A DNA stretch of 64,000 nucleotides from Bryobacteraceae bacterium (GTDB lineage Bacteria; Acidobacteriota; Terriglobia; Bryobacterales; Bryobacteraceae): assembly GCA_947458745.1 (NCBI GenBank), contig CANGYQ010000001.1, positions 682,001 through 746,000 on the forward strand, written 5' to 3'. The notes under the pieces were generated by a model, which was given only the letters and a program-made list of their open reading frames with translations, had not been told where the DNA came from and ran no database searches. This document shows, piece by piece, positions 55,333 to 63,922 of this stretch (position 1 is its first letter; every line of letters begins with the position of its first letter). The position numbers and the translations under genes are program-made.

Positions 55333-56385
55333 CTAGCTACGGACGGGCTTGGGCCGCGCGGCCATGGCCCGCGCCCCTTGCTTGGTGGCAGGCTGGCTGA
55401 CCGGCTGGAAGCGGAACCAACTGGACAAGTACTCGTCCGAGACCTTCTTGCGGGCCATAATACAGCGGCGCTTCTCCATCAGTTTGCCCCAGCTCTTGGC
55501 CACAATCCAAAAGGCCTTCAGTGACGACCATTCATGCAGCAGGCAGGCGATGATGACAGTCAAGTCCCGTCCGGTGATCGGCAGGAAGTTCCGCCAATAG
55601 AGGTCCGCCGTCATGTTCTTGACGCGCATCATGAAACGGTTCTTCACCGAATGCATGTTGATCTCGGCCGGTAGCGCCCGGCGATTCATCGGGCGCACCG
55701 CCCGCACATGGTAACCGCGGGCGTAGGGCGTATAGAGACACTTCCAGCCCAATAGCTGGGCTCGCCAAGCCACGTCAGCGTCTTCACGGTAGACAAAGAA
55801 ATCGTTGTCGAAGAACTCACCCTTGATGGAGATGTCGTCGATCATTTCCCGCCGGTAGAGAGCCGCCGCCGCGGTGGCACCAAAGACGTACTCAAAGTTG
55901 AGATAGTCGCCGTTGTCTTCTTCGAGTGACCCTCGGTCCAGGTGCCGCATCGTCGGCGTGAAGTAGATGCCGGTGGAATCCACCAGCGGATGATCCGGCA
56001 GATCAAAGGTGGCCAGCATCGAAAGTAGTTTGCCGCAGACCGTGCCGATCTCCGGGTCACGATTGCCGGCATCGACGAGTGACTGGATGAAGTTGGGGAA
56101 CAACAGCACGTCCGGGTTGAGAGTCAGGACCCATTCGCCGCTGGACAGCAGGATCGCCTGATTCTGGGCTTCAGCAAAACCAACGTTAGTGGGGTTGTAG
56201 ACAATCTGGCAGCGGTTTTCGAACTGTTCCAAAATGTCGATTGTGCCATCGGTGGAGGCGTTATCGATAACCAGGATTTCTTTGGCCGTGTAACGTTGCT
56301 GCAGGATGGATTCCAGGCAACGTTTGATAAACCGTCCACTGTTATAGGTCACAATCGTGACCGAAACTAAGCCTTTATGGCACAT
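55333..56385 (-). CDS. GT2-family glycosyltransferase
   Basis: A 350-residue GT-A enzyme: VSVTIVTYNSGRFIKRCLESI, VIDNASTDGT, the DxD-like LTLNPDVLLF, and a later FVYREDADVAWRAQLLGW acceptor/ED motif. The C-terminus (about 270-330) may form a membrane-associated helix. It resembles rhamnosyltransferases of the WbbL type. It overlaps the upstream GT2 gene by 11 bases. Confidence 0.87.
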   Translation of the reverse strand: MCHKGLVSVTIVTYNSGRFIKRCLESILQQRYTAKEILVIDNASTDGTIDILEQFENRCQIVYNPTNVGFAEAQNQAILLSSGEWVLTLNPDVLLFPNFIQSLVDAGNRDPEIGTVCGKLLSMLATFDLPDHPLVDSTGIYFTPTMRHLDRGSLEEDNGDYLNFEYVFGATAAAALYRREMIDDISIKGEFFDNDFFVYREDADVAWRAQLLGWKCLYTPYARGYHVRAVRPMNRRALPAEINMHSVKNRFMMRVKNMTADLYWRNFLPITGRDLTVIIACLLHEWSSLKAFWIVAKSWGKLMEKRRCIMARKKVSDEYLSSWFRFQPVSQPATKQGARAMAARPKPVRS

Positions 56386-57364
56386 GCAGATGTCTTTTGC
56401 CCGTGTCTTTCGAGTGGCGCTTTGCAGCGAAATTTACTGACTTGTGAGGGCCATCAACATCCGGGTTGGCGTCCCCATGTTCTACCGCCGAACCATTCCC
56501 CATACCCGTTACTGCCACCGACGCTATTGTCACTAGGTTAACACAAGCCCGGAGGCATCCGCCCAGCATGGCGGCCACGGTGACCGCAAGCGCCGCCGGA
56601 CGTGAAAAATGACGCCCGGCATAACGCGCAAGGTTCTGATACCAATACAGTTGTTTATTCAGCCAAGCCAGTTGCCCAACGGAATGACCACCGCGATGGG
56701 AGGCTTTGGCGGCCGGTGTAAAACAGACCTCATACCCTGCGGCGAGGAGGCGGGCACAAAAGTCCACATCCTCGAACCAGACGGGGTAGAAGTGTTCGCT
56801 GAAGCCACCGAGTGACCGCCAGACGTCACGGCGGACCATCAGGAACGCTCCAGCCGGCTGCTGGACATTCTGCGTTTTGGTTAAGTCCAGGTCCAGGCAG
56901 CGCCACTGGCGATTAGTCGCATTTCCGGGCCACAGGCGGTTCAGGCCGAGACACTCAAACACCAAGGCCTTGGCGGTGGGTAACCTGCGGACGGAGAAAC
57001 CTGTCTGGGGCGTTCCATCTTCCGAGACCAGCAGCCCCGCCGAAGCCCCGCCTTCGGCCGCCGCCAGCAGTTCATCCCGTCCCGCCAGCACCGTCGCATC
57101 CGGGTTGAGAAGGAGAACGAATCCGGTTGCGGCACGGTCAAAGCCCTGATTCACGGCGGCGGCGAAGCCGAGATTCGCGGTATTGCGGATCAGCTCCACG
57201 GAATAGCTTTCCGCCACCGAACAGCTGGTGTCCTGGGAAGCGTTATCCACTACCACCACGTGCGGCGTCCACTGCAGGACCGCCTCCAGACACGCCGCCA
57301 GTTCCTCGGCGGAGTTGTGAGTGACGACGACGGCGGTTACGTCAACCACGCGTACCACCTCCAA
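56375..57364 (-). CDS. GT2-family glycosyltransferase
   Basis: A 329-residue GT-A enzyme: VTAVVVTHNSAEELAACLEAVL, VVVDNASQD, LLLNPDATVL (DxD-like) and YPVWFEDVDFCARLLAAGYEV. A hydrophobic stretch (AALAVTVAAMLGGCLRACVNLV) near residue 265 suggests membrane association. The start overlaps the preceding GT2 gene by 28 bases; a GTG a few codons downstream is also possible. Confidence 0.85.
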   Translation of the reverse strand: MEVVRVVDVTAVVVTHNSAEELAACLEAVLQWTPHVVVVDNASQDTSCSVAESYSVELIRNTANLGFAAAVNQGFDRAATGFVLLLNPDATVLAGRDELLAAAEGGASAGLLVSEDGTPQTGFSVRRLPTAKALVFECLGLNRLWPGNATNRQWRCLDLDLTKTQNVQQPAGAFLMVRRDVWRSLGGFSEHFYPVWFEDVDFCARLLAAGYEVCFTPAAKASHRGGHSVGQLAWLNKQLYWYQNLARYAGRHFSRPAALAVTVAAMLGGCLRACVNLVTIASVAVTGMGNGSAVEHGDANPDVDGPHKSVNFAAKRHSKDTGKRHLHVP

Positions 57365-58296
57365 AACGCGCTGCCAGCGGTGAGTCGAAGCAGCTCCGAT
57401 TCGCTGGCGGCGAGGATTCGATCGAGTTGGAGTGATGCATCTTCATCGCTCAATTCGGTTGCCGCGCAGGCATCACCGGGAGTCCATCGCGGGATTTCAG
57501 TGCACGCGGCCTGCCATTTGCCAGTCAACCAGGCACGAAGGCATCCGCGCCGCAGCGCTGACAGGCCCCAGAGCAGTTGTCCCACGAGCACAGCACGGGC
57601 ATATCGTTTTTCGCCGCCATGCCGGAAGTGCTTCGCCACCAGCAACCATTGATTGCGTGAAATCAGGCGCACTGTTTCCGGATGCCACGCCCCGAGTGTC
57701 GCACTCCCCCGGTGTAGTGCCGTTGCGGCGGGGAGATAGGCCCCCTGGTAACCGCAACGGGCGGCGCGCAATCCGAACTCAACATCTTCCATGTAGGAGT
57801 CGAAGCTCTCATCGAGAAGGCCAATCCGGTCGAACAACTCACGCCGGTAGAGTGCAGCCGTCATGGGAGCGAAGGCGATCGGGCGCGCCTCGGAAAACTC
57901 GGTGGCCGGCGCGCCATGCCCCGCGCGGAGGGCACAACCGGACCGGGCGAGCAGGTCAAAGGTGGCGTCGATCCGGTCTGGCGCTGACTGTTGCAGGATC
58001 TTGCCCGTCGCAAACCAAGCGCCCGACTGGGCCAAAAGGCGCAGGTAGCCGGGTGACAGGACGACATCGTTGTTGACGATGGCCACCGCGTCCCCTCGCG
58101 CTGCTTCAATGCCGCGGTTGACGGCGCAGGCGAAGCCGTAGTTTCGGTCGAGCCGCAGGACCCGCGCGCCCGCTGGAGCGATGCGCTCAGTGGAGCCGTT
58201 GTCCACCACAATGATCTCGTCTGCCTCAATCGACGCCACGGCTTGCTCCAGCAGTGCCGCGCGATTGAACGTCGGGATGACGGCGGTGATCGTCAA
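57337..58296 (-). CDS. GT2-family glycosyltransferase
   Basis: A 319-residue GT-A enzyme: ITAVIPTFNRAALLEQAV, EIIVVDNGSTE, VAIVNNDVVLSPGYL (DxD region) and DSYMEDVEFGLRAARCGYQG. The three consecutive GT2 genes look like paralogues. The gene lies seven bases after the small GT2 gene. Confidence 0.86.
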   Translation of the reverse strand: MTITAVIPTFNRAALLEQAVASIEADEIIVVDNGSTERIAPAGARVLRLDRNYGFACAVNRGIEAARGDAVAIVNNDVVLSPGYLRLLAQSGAWFATGKILQQSAPDRIDATFDLLARSGCALRAGHGAPATEFSEARPIAFAPMTAALYRRELFDRIGLLDESFDSYMEDVEFGLRAARCGYQGAYLPAATALHRGSATLGAWHPETVRLISRNQWLLVAKHFRHGGEKRYARAVLVGQLLWGLSALRRGCLRAWLTGKWQAACTEIPRWTPGDACAATELSDEDASLQLDRILAASESELLRLTAGSAFWRWYAWLT

Positions 58297-58303
58297 GGGC
58301 GAA

Positions 58304-58975
58304 TTATCGCAGGAAACGCTTCTTCAGCAGGAACAGCAGGTTCTGGATGCCGTCCCGCCAGGGGTTGAGCTTGATCTCGCCCAGGCGGGACGAATACTGG
58401 ATGGAAATCTCGACGAAGTGGATGGGTAACAACAGCGCTTCGATTTTGATTTCTTCCGAGAACGCCATGCCATCGGATTCCAGCTTCATGTCTTTCACGA
58501 TGGCCCGCTTGAAGACCCACATGCCCGATTGCGAATCGGACACCCAGCGGAAAAACAGCACCGACATGGCCAGCGACAGAATCAGGTTTCCAAGCTTGTG
58601 TTTGAAGCTCATCGCGTGCCGGTCCCGCACCGGGAACCGCGAGGCGTTGAGGAAGTCGGCGTCCAGGTGGCGGAATGCTTCCAGCAGATAGCTGATCGCG
58701 TCGGGCGGATAGCTGTGATCGCCGTCGAGAGTGACGATGACGTCGCCGGTGGCATGGGTGAAGCCGCGCTTGTAGGCCCGGCCATAGCCACGCACATCTT
58801 CGCGGATCACTTCGGCACCATAAGACTGCGCTACGTCGCGCGTGCGGTCGGTGGAGCCGTTGTCGACGACGATCACTTGATCCACAAACGGGGGCATGCG
58901 CGTCAGCACCTGCTCAATGCCCTGCTCTTCGTTGAGGCACGGAATGATCACGGTGATGCGTTGCGAGTTATACAC
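58304..58975 (-). CDS. GT2-family glycosyltransferase of the dolichol-phosphate-sugar synthase type
   Basis: A 223-residue GT-A enzyme from GTG 58975, which has GAGGAAAC just upstream and overlaps the GT fusion stop by eight bases. Motifs: ITVIIPCLNEEQGIEQVL, VIVVDNGSTDRT, VTLDGDHSYPPDAI (DxD) and FLNASRF. This branch makes polyprenyl-phosphate sugars (Dpm1/ArnC/GtrB-like), which would feed a GT-C-type transfer step. The longer open frame upstream lies inside the fusion gene and is rejected. Confidence 0.85.
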   Translation of the reverse strand: MYNSQRITVIIPCLNEEQGIEQVLTRMPPFVDQVIVVDNGSTDRTRDVAQSYGAEVIREDVRGYGRAYKRGFTHATGDVIVTLDGDHSYPPDAISYLLEAFRHLDADFLNASRFPVRDRHAMSFKHKLGNLILSLAMSVLFFRWVSDSQSGMWVFKRAIVKDMKLESDGMAFSEEIKIEALLLPIHFVEISIQYSSRLGEIKLNPWRDGIQNLLFLLKKRFLR

Positions 58976-61295
58976 CGCGTTTCCTCTTGAGGACTTGTTG
59001 GTAGCGCTGGGCGAGGCGCTGGGTGATGACACGCATGTTCCAATTTTGCGCAACTTCGGCCCGTGCCCGCTCGGCCATGCCCACCGGCGGTGCCGCCAAT
59101 AGCTCAATGACTGCTTGGGCGAACATCTGCGGGTCGTCCGCCAGGCGGCAGAACTCTTGATCGTTGCGTCCCAACCCTTCTGCCCCAAGGGTGGTGGAAA
59201 CCACCGGGATGCCGCAGGCAAAGGCCTCCAGTAGTTTCACCCGCACGCCGGATCCGGACAGGATGGGGCAGATGAAGACCGTGTGCTCATAGAAGGCCGT
59301 GCGAACATCCTCGACAAAGCCGCGAATCTCAATCGCACCGCCCAGCGAGGGTAAAGCATGCCTGGGCGGTGGATCACTACCCACGCAGACCAGCTTCGCG
59401 TCCGGGTTCTGGCGGAGTACGTGGGGCATGACGTGTTGGGCGAACCACTGGAGCGCTTCCTGGTTGGGCAGATGCCGGAAGCTGCCGACAAACAAGATGG
59501 AGTTAGCCAAGCGGCCGTCCGCGCGGAATTCGTAGCGGTCAACATCAATGCCGGCGCGCAAATTGAGGGCTATTTTCGGTGCCAGGGCGGGGCGGAAGCT
59601 GGTGAGGTACTCGCCGTTGTCTCGCGTGCAGACCTGGATATCATCCACCCGCTCCAGCATCTTCAGCTCATAGGGAAGCGCCCGCAGGTACTCGAGCGTC
59701 GCTTGGATTTTGCGCAACGAGAAGCCCGGTTGGCGCAACTGGCGGGCGATGGACTGAAAGTAGACGTCGTGCTCGAACACACAGGTCGCGATCCGGTCAA
59801 ACGCCGGCGCATACTGGCCCATGTTGGCGTACTCAATTTGGAGGACATCCACTCCATGCTGATAGATGATCCGGTGGAGCATCCATTCCAGATCTCCGTT
59901 GGCGAACTCCCGCACGGCGTGAGGCTTTAGTGAGCCGATGGTGTGCGATTCGCCATGCATGCGCACGAGGTGATGGAACGAACGGCAACGGGCGGCCATG
60001 GCGTCATGGTCGGCAATCTGGCTGGCGCGGTCGAGCAGCACGACCAGATGGACGTCGGCGTGGTTCACCAGGTGGCGTAGCGTCTGGCTCATGAAGACGC
60101 CACCGCCGTGCACGGGAGGTTCGATCGGGTAGGGGCTGAGGAACAGGACCGAAGGTTTCTGTGGGACGTTCGCGGTTGTTTGAAAGCGATCCCGGTAGTA
60201 TCCGGCGAGCGGGCGGCGGAATGCTTCCATGTCAGTGACGGTTGCCAGCGACCGGGCTTGCCAGCGCGAAGTTACGGCCGCAGGTAGTTGCCGCAAAGCG
60301 CGCCACAGTCCGGCGAGGCTGGCCCGTTCGGGAGAGTTGCCCGCAAACACACTGACGGCGGCACCGGCGGCGGTGAAGAAGAAGTGTTCAGCCAGCCAGC
60401 TTGTCTGGTGGATGTTCTTCCAGGCAAAGAGTAGGAAGTTCTTCTGGAGGATCGAATCGATGTAGGCTTGCGTAAACCTCCTGCCGATGGTGCCACGGTG
60501 TTCATGCCAGACGTGGCTTTGGGGCTCGTAAAGAACTTTCCAGCCGCGCTTCCAGGCCAGATAGCCAAGGTCGGTGTCTTCCAGATAAAAGGGTGCCAGG
60601 AGGCTGTCGAAGCCGCCAATGTCCAGAAACTTGCGTCGGTCAAAAGCGCAGGAGCCGCCTCCGCCATAAAAGCACGGGTAGAGCGTCTGCACGTCGTCAT
60701 CCAAGCGATGACGGACCCTCAATGCGCCGTCGCGCCAAGCGGCTTGAGTAAGGCCTGTCTCCTGGCGCGGCTTGGCGGGATCGCTGAAAAAGATCTGGCA
60801 CGAGACGGCGAAGACTTGGGGGTCGGCAAAGCCTGCGAGTAGTGGTGCCAGAAAGTCTGGAGCCACCCGCATGTCACTGTTGAGTAGGACGACGATGTCG
60901 TTGGCGGCTGCGCGAAAGCCGGCATTCGATCCGCCGCCGAAGCCGAGATTTTCAGGAAGGGCCAGCAGCCGGACGCTGGGAAAGTGCTGGCGCACGAATT
61001 CGGCGCTGCCGTCTTGAGAGCCGTTATCGACGACGATTACTTCGTTGGCCGGGTGCCCGGACATGGCCGTCACCACCGAGGGCAGGTAGCGCTCCAGCAA
61101 GTCGCGGCCGTTCCAGTTGGGGATCACCACGGAAGCGGATTGTTGCTGGGGACCAGGGAGTGTCCAGGGGCGTTGGCGGCCCAAGAGCTTCCAGACGAGG
61201 TCTGCCGTCAGGAGAGTCCCGAAAGGAATTACCGCCGCAACCGGTGTGAGAACCAGAAGAATCAGGTTCTGGATGAAGTTCAAGAGACGCGTCAC
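58968..61295 (-). CDS. Bifunctional glycosyltransferase, GT2-GT4 fusion
   Basis: A 775-residue protein. A hydrophobic N-terminal segment (about 10-37) precedes a GT2 domain (SASVVIPNWNGRDLLERYLP, VIVVDNGSQDGS, VVLLNSDMRVAPDF, FYLEDTDLGYLAWKRGWKV). After a linker, a GT4 domain begins near residue 397 (SVLFLSPYPIEPPVHGGGVFMS) and ends with ICPILSGSGVRVKLLEAFACGIPVVST. It could add two sugars in sequence. It starts four bases inside the methyltransferase stop (ATGA). Confidence 0.88.
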   Translation of the reverse strand: MTRLLNFIQNLILLVLTPVAAVIPFGTLLTADLVWKLLGRQRPWTLPGPQQQSASVVIPNWNGRDLLERYLPSVVTAMSGHPANEVIVVDNGSQDGSAEFVRQHFPSVRLLALPENLGFGGGSNAGFRAAANDIVVLLNSDMRVAPDFLAPLLAGFADPQVFAVSCQIFFSDPAKPRQETGLTQAAWRDGALRVRHRLDDDVQTLYPCFYGGGGSCAFDRRKFLDIGGFDSLLAPFYLEDTDLGYLAWKRGWKVLYEPQSHVWHEHRGTIGRRFTQAYIDSILQKNFLLFAWKNIHQTSWLAEHFFFTAAGAAVSVFAGNSPERASLAGLWRALRQLPAAVTSRWQARSLATVTDMEAFRRPLAGYYRDRFQTTANVPQKPSVLFLSPYPIEPPVHGGGVFMSQTLRHLVNHADVHLVVLLDRASQIADHDAMAARCRSFHHLVRMHGESHTIGSLKPHAVREFANGDLEWMLHRIIYQHGVDVLQIEYANMGQYAPAFDRIATCVFEHDVYFQSIARQLRQPGFSLRKIQATLEYLRALPYELKMLERVDDIQVCTRDNGEYLTSFRPALAPKIALNLRAGIDVDRYEFRADGRLANSILFVGSFRHLPNQEALQWFAQHVMPHVLRQNPDAKLVCVGSDPPPRHALPSLGGAIEIRGFVEDVRTAFYEHTVFICPILSGSGVRVKLLEAFACGIPVVSTTLGAEGLGRNDQEFCRLADDPQMFAQAVIELLAAPPVGMAERARAEVAQNWNMRVITQRLAQRYQQVLKRKRGV

Positions 61296-62530
61296 GGCTT
61301 GAGATCAGGTCCCAGATGGAGTGCCCGGCCCAGGCGAACCCAGCGTGACGCCTTGGCCTGGGCCAAACGCTCCTGCAGTGCTTGTTTTTCGGTGTCGAGG
61401 GTGAGCGCCCACTGCGTGCGGGAGTCGAGTTCGGCTTCGGCCTGGTGAAGAAGTTCGACGCAGCGGGCGAGTTCGGCCACCTTGGCGTCTAACGTGGTGG
61501 CGAGTTCGGTTTGTTGCCGTTGGGTAGTTTCCAGGGTTTGCTGAAGCTCTTGTTGCCGCTGTTCAAGCCGCGCTATCTCGGTTTGGTATCCAACGATATG
61601 GGTTCGGGTTTCGGTGAGTTGTTGCTCCAGGGCGGCCACATGGGCTGCCTTCTCCTCGTATTGCCGATTGCGTTCTGTCGCCCACTGGTTGGCGGCTTCC
61701 AGTTGTTCCAATTGCTGGCGGTGTTGTTCGACCAGTGCCTGGTGCTCGCTGAGCGTCTGGTCCAGCCATTGTTGTTTGGTCGCGAGCTCGCCCTGAAGCT
61801 TGCGGATGTGGCGTTCGCGTTCCCCCAGGACATTGGCGGCGGCGGGTACGTAGAGGAAGTTGGGGGAGCCGACTTGCGGGGCCTGAGCGCAGACGGCCAA
61901 GTAGAAATGCGCATTCTCTGAGCCCGCCGGGTGCGGGTCCAGGCGGAGGCTGGTGGCGGCGGGTGCTTCCAGCGGTTGGAACAGCAAGGCGCTCACGTGG
62001 TTTTGGGTGAACAGCGTGACGTGGGGAAACGTCTCTTCCAGGGCCTGCTGGAAGCCGTTCTGGTCCATCTCGTTCAGGTGGTACGGATTAGGTTCCGTAC
62101 GAGACGTGGCGTAGTAGGCGCGGTTGGGAGTTGAAACGATGAATTGTCCACCCGGCGCGAGTAGGCGCTTGGCTTCGGTGAGCAGCCGTTCCGGGCTGTG
62201 CAGGTGTTCGATGAGTTCAAAGGCTATGACCAGGTCGGCGCTTCCATCCGGGAGCGGGACGTCTTCGCAGGACGCGGTGAGGTAGCTGAGGTTCTCTCGT
62301 TGGAAGTGCTGTCGTGCATAAGCAACCGCTTCCGGGTCGATGTCGAGTGCCGCGACGGAGGTGGCGGTTTGAGCGAGTTCATGGGACCCATAGCCGCTGC
62401 CGCAGCCGAGGTCGATGACGCGTTTGCCGCGGGCCAGGCGGGCAGCGAAAAGATAGCGGCCGTAGTGCTCGTTCCAGAGATCCGGTTCCACTTGACCGGG
62501 AATAACCCGTTCGCCGGTGAACTCGATCAT
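61292..62530 (-). CDS. SAM-dependent methyltransferase with long C-terminal coiled coil (WbdD-like)
   Basis: A 412-residue protein. The N-terminal class I methyltransferase has motif I VIDLGCGSGYG (38-48), an acidic ALDIDPEA loop and ELIEHLHSPERLLTEAKRLLAPGG. From about residue 236 to 395 the sequence is a continuous Gln/Glu/Leu-rich heptad-like coiled coil of about 160 residues. It ends in a short basic/hydrophobic tail (ASRWVRLGRALHLG) that could lie on the membrane. The organisation resembles WbdD, which caps O-antigen and measures chain length, but no kinase domain is present. ATG 62530 overlaps the Wzt stop (ATGA). Confidence 0.85.
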   Translation of the reverse strand: MIEFTGERVIPGQVEPDLWNEHYGRYLFAARLARGKRVIDLGCGSGYGSHELAQTATSVAALDIDPEAVAYARQHFQRENLSYLTASCEDVPLPDGSADLVIAFELIEHLHSPERLLTEAKRLLAPGGQFIVSTPNRAYYATSRTEPNPYHLNEMDQNGFQQALEETFPHVTLFTQNHVSALLFQPLEAPAATSLRLDPHPAGSENAHFYLAVCAQAPQVGSPNFLYVPAAANVLGERERHIRKLQGELATKQQWLDQTLSEHQALVEQHRQQLEQLEAANQWATERNRQYEEKAAHVAALEQQLTETRTHIVGYQTEIARLEQRQQELQQTLETTQRQQTELATTLDAKVAELARCVELLHQAEAELDSRTQWALTLDTEKQALQERLAQAKASRWVRLGRALHLGPDLKP

Positions 62531-63810
62531 GCCATTGTCTCGGGGGCCGGTTGGCCGTTGATCTCCAGGCGGCAGGGCAGGTGGAGATAGCCGTAAACCT
62601 GTCCGGTGCCATGGCCCATTTGGAGGGTAATGGCATTGTCGATCCAGTCGCACATCTGGTAGTGGGTCAGGTTGCCGTCGGCGATGGCCGGGGAAAAAGA
62701 GAAGGCACCGGGATAAAGCTGGGGCAGGTCCAGGTGGAAGTCGATCGTGCGCAATTCGCCCGGAGCCATTGGCGGCATCGCGTGGCCTTCACGAAGGGTG
62801 TTGGTACCGGCAAAATCTAGACCGAGATGGTTGCGCAGCATGAAGCCGACGTTTGGGCGGGGGATAGCTTGTTCGGCGCGTACACTGATGCGTACGGTGA
62901 TGCGGCTGGCCGGTTCCATGAGTGCGGTGGGGTTTCCGTCAGCATCCAGGATAGCGATTCCGATGACGCTGGCGCGGCCGTCGCCGTGGCGGTGGTCGAT
63001 GTTGGGGATGGTGGTGGCGAGGGCGTGGGGGGTTGTGGTAGTCAGTTCGTTGGGTTCGGAATGTTCCTCGGCGTAGTGAGTGTCTTTTTCGGTCATCGCC
63101 GCCAGGTAGCGCGCGACGACCCGGTCGGTCGTGTCCAGGGCACGGATACGTCCCTGCTCGAGCCAGAGCGTGCGTTTACCGATGGCTTTGACGTCGCCCA
63201 TGGAGTGGGAGACGAAGATGATCGTGACACCGCGGGTGCGGAGCTCGTGTACCTTGCGGAGGCAACGCTGGCGAAAGTAGATGTCGCCGACCGCGAGGGC
63301 TTCGTCCACAAGGAGGATTTCGGGATCGACGTGGATGGCGACCGCGAAGGCAAGGCGGACGACCATGCCACTGGAGTAGGTCTTGACCGGTTGATGGATG
63401 AAATCGCCGATTTCGGCGAATTCAATGATCCGTTGGTAGACCGAGTCCATGCGGGAAGAGGAGAAGCCGAGGATCGCACCATTCAGGTAGACATTATCAC
63501 GTCCGGTGAATTCAGGGTTGAAACCGGAGCCGAGTTCGAGCAGTGCGGCGACGCGACCTTGTACCTGTGCATTACCGGAGGTGGGGTGGAGGATGCCGGC
63601 CACTATTTGCAGTAAAGTACTTTTTCCTGAGCCGTTCTCGCCGATGACGCAGAAACTCTCGCCGCGGGGGATTTCAAAACTGATGTCGCGCAGGGCCCAG
63701 AAGTCCCGGTGGCGGGTCAGGCGGTTGAAAGTAGCCAGCTCCACCAGGCGTTGGGCTGGCTTTTCGTAGATGGCGTAGCTCTTGGCGACTTGATGAAAAT
63801 TGACAACCAC
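62527..63810 (-). CDS. wzt: ABC transporter ATPase of polysaccharide export, Wzt-like with C-terminal domain
   Basis: A 427-residue ATPase. Walker A GENGSGKST (57-65), signature TYSSGM, Walker B ILLVDEALAVGD and H-loop VSHS are all canonical. A C-terminal beta-sandwich-type domain follows from about residue 270 (VIGIAILDADGNPTALMEPASRITVRISV, MLRNHLGLDFAGTNTL), the Wzt_C domain that binds modified glycan ends in O8/O9a systems. It starts at GTG 63810, the first gene of the operon. No Wzm permease gene is adjacent. Confidence 0.9.
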   Translation of the reverse strand: MVVNFHQVAKSYAIYEKPAQRLVELATFNRLTRHRDFWALRDISFEIPRGESFCVIGENGSGKSTLLQIVAGILHPTSGNAQVQGRVAALLELGSGFNPEFTGRDNVYLNGAILGFSSSRMDSVYQRIIEFAEIGDFIHQPVKTYSSGMVVRLAFAVAIHVDPEILLVDEALAVGDIYFRQRCLRKVHELRTRGVTIIFVSHSMGDVKAIGKRTLWLEQGRIRALDTTDRVVARYLAAMTEKDTHYAEEHSEPNELTTTTPHALATTIPNIDHRHGDGRASVIGIAILDADGNPTALMEPASRITVRISVRAEQAIPRPNVGFMLRNHLGLDFAGTNTLREGHAMPPMAPGELRTIDFHLDLPQLYPGAFSFSPAIADGNLTHYQMCDWIDNAITLQMGHGTGQVYGYLHLPCRLEINGQPAPETMA

Positions 63811-63842
63811 TGTTTTGAAACCCTACCCTGGAATAAGACTGT

Positions 63843-63919
63843 GCCGGTGTAGCTCAGGTGGTTAGAGCGACGGTCTCATAATCCGTAGGTCGTAGGTTCA
63901 ACTCCTACCGCCGGCACCA
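63843..63919 (+). tRNA. tRNA-Met (CAU), elongator type
   Basis: A full cloverleaf of 77 bases with encoded CCA. Acceptor GCCGGTG/CGCCGGC, anticodon loop CTCATAA, T-loop GTTCAACTC. It lacks the initiator-type C1:A72 mismatch and three GC pairs in the anticodon stem, so it is elongator Met or a tRNA-Ile with lysidine-modified CAU. Confidence 0.94.
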
Positions 63920-63922
63920 TTC

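Noticed and set aside
58976..59221. N-terminal extension of the small GT2 enzyme
   Set aside because: It lies inside the GT fusion gene in another frame; the GT-A fold begins right after the GTG at 58975.
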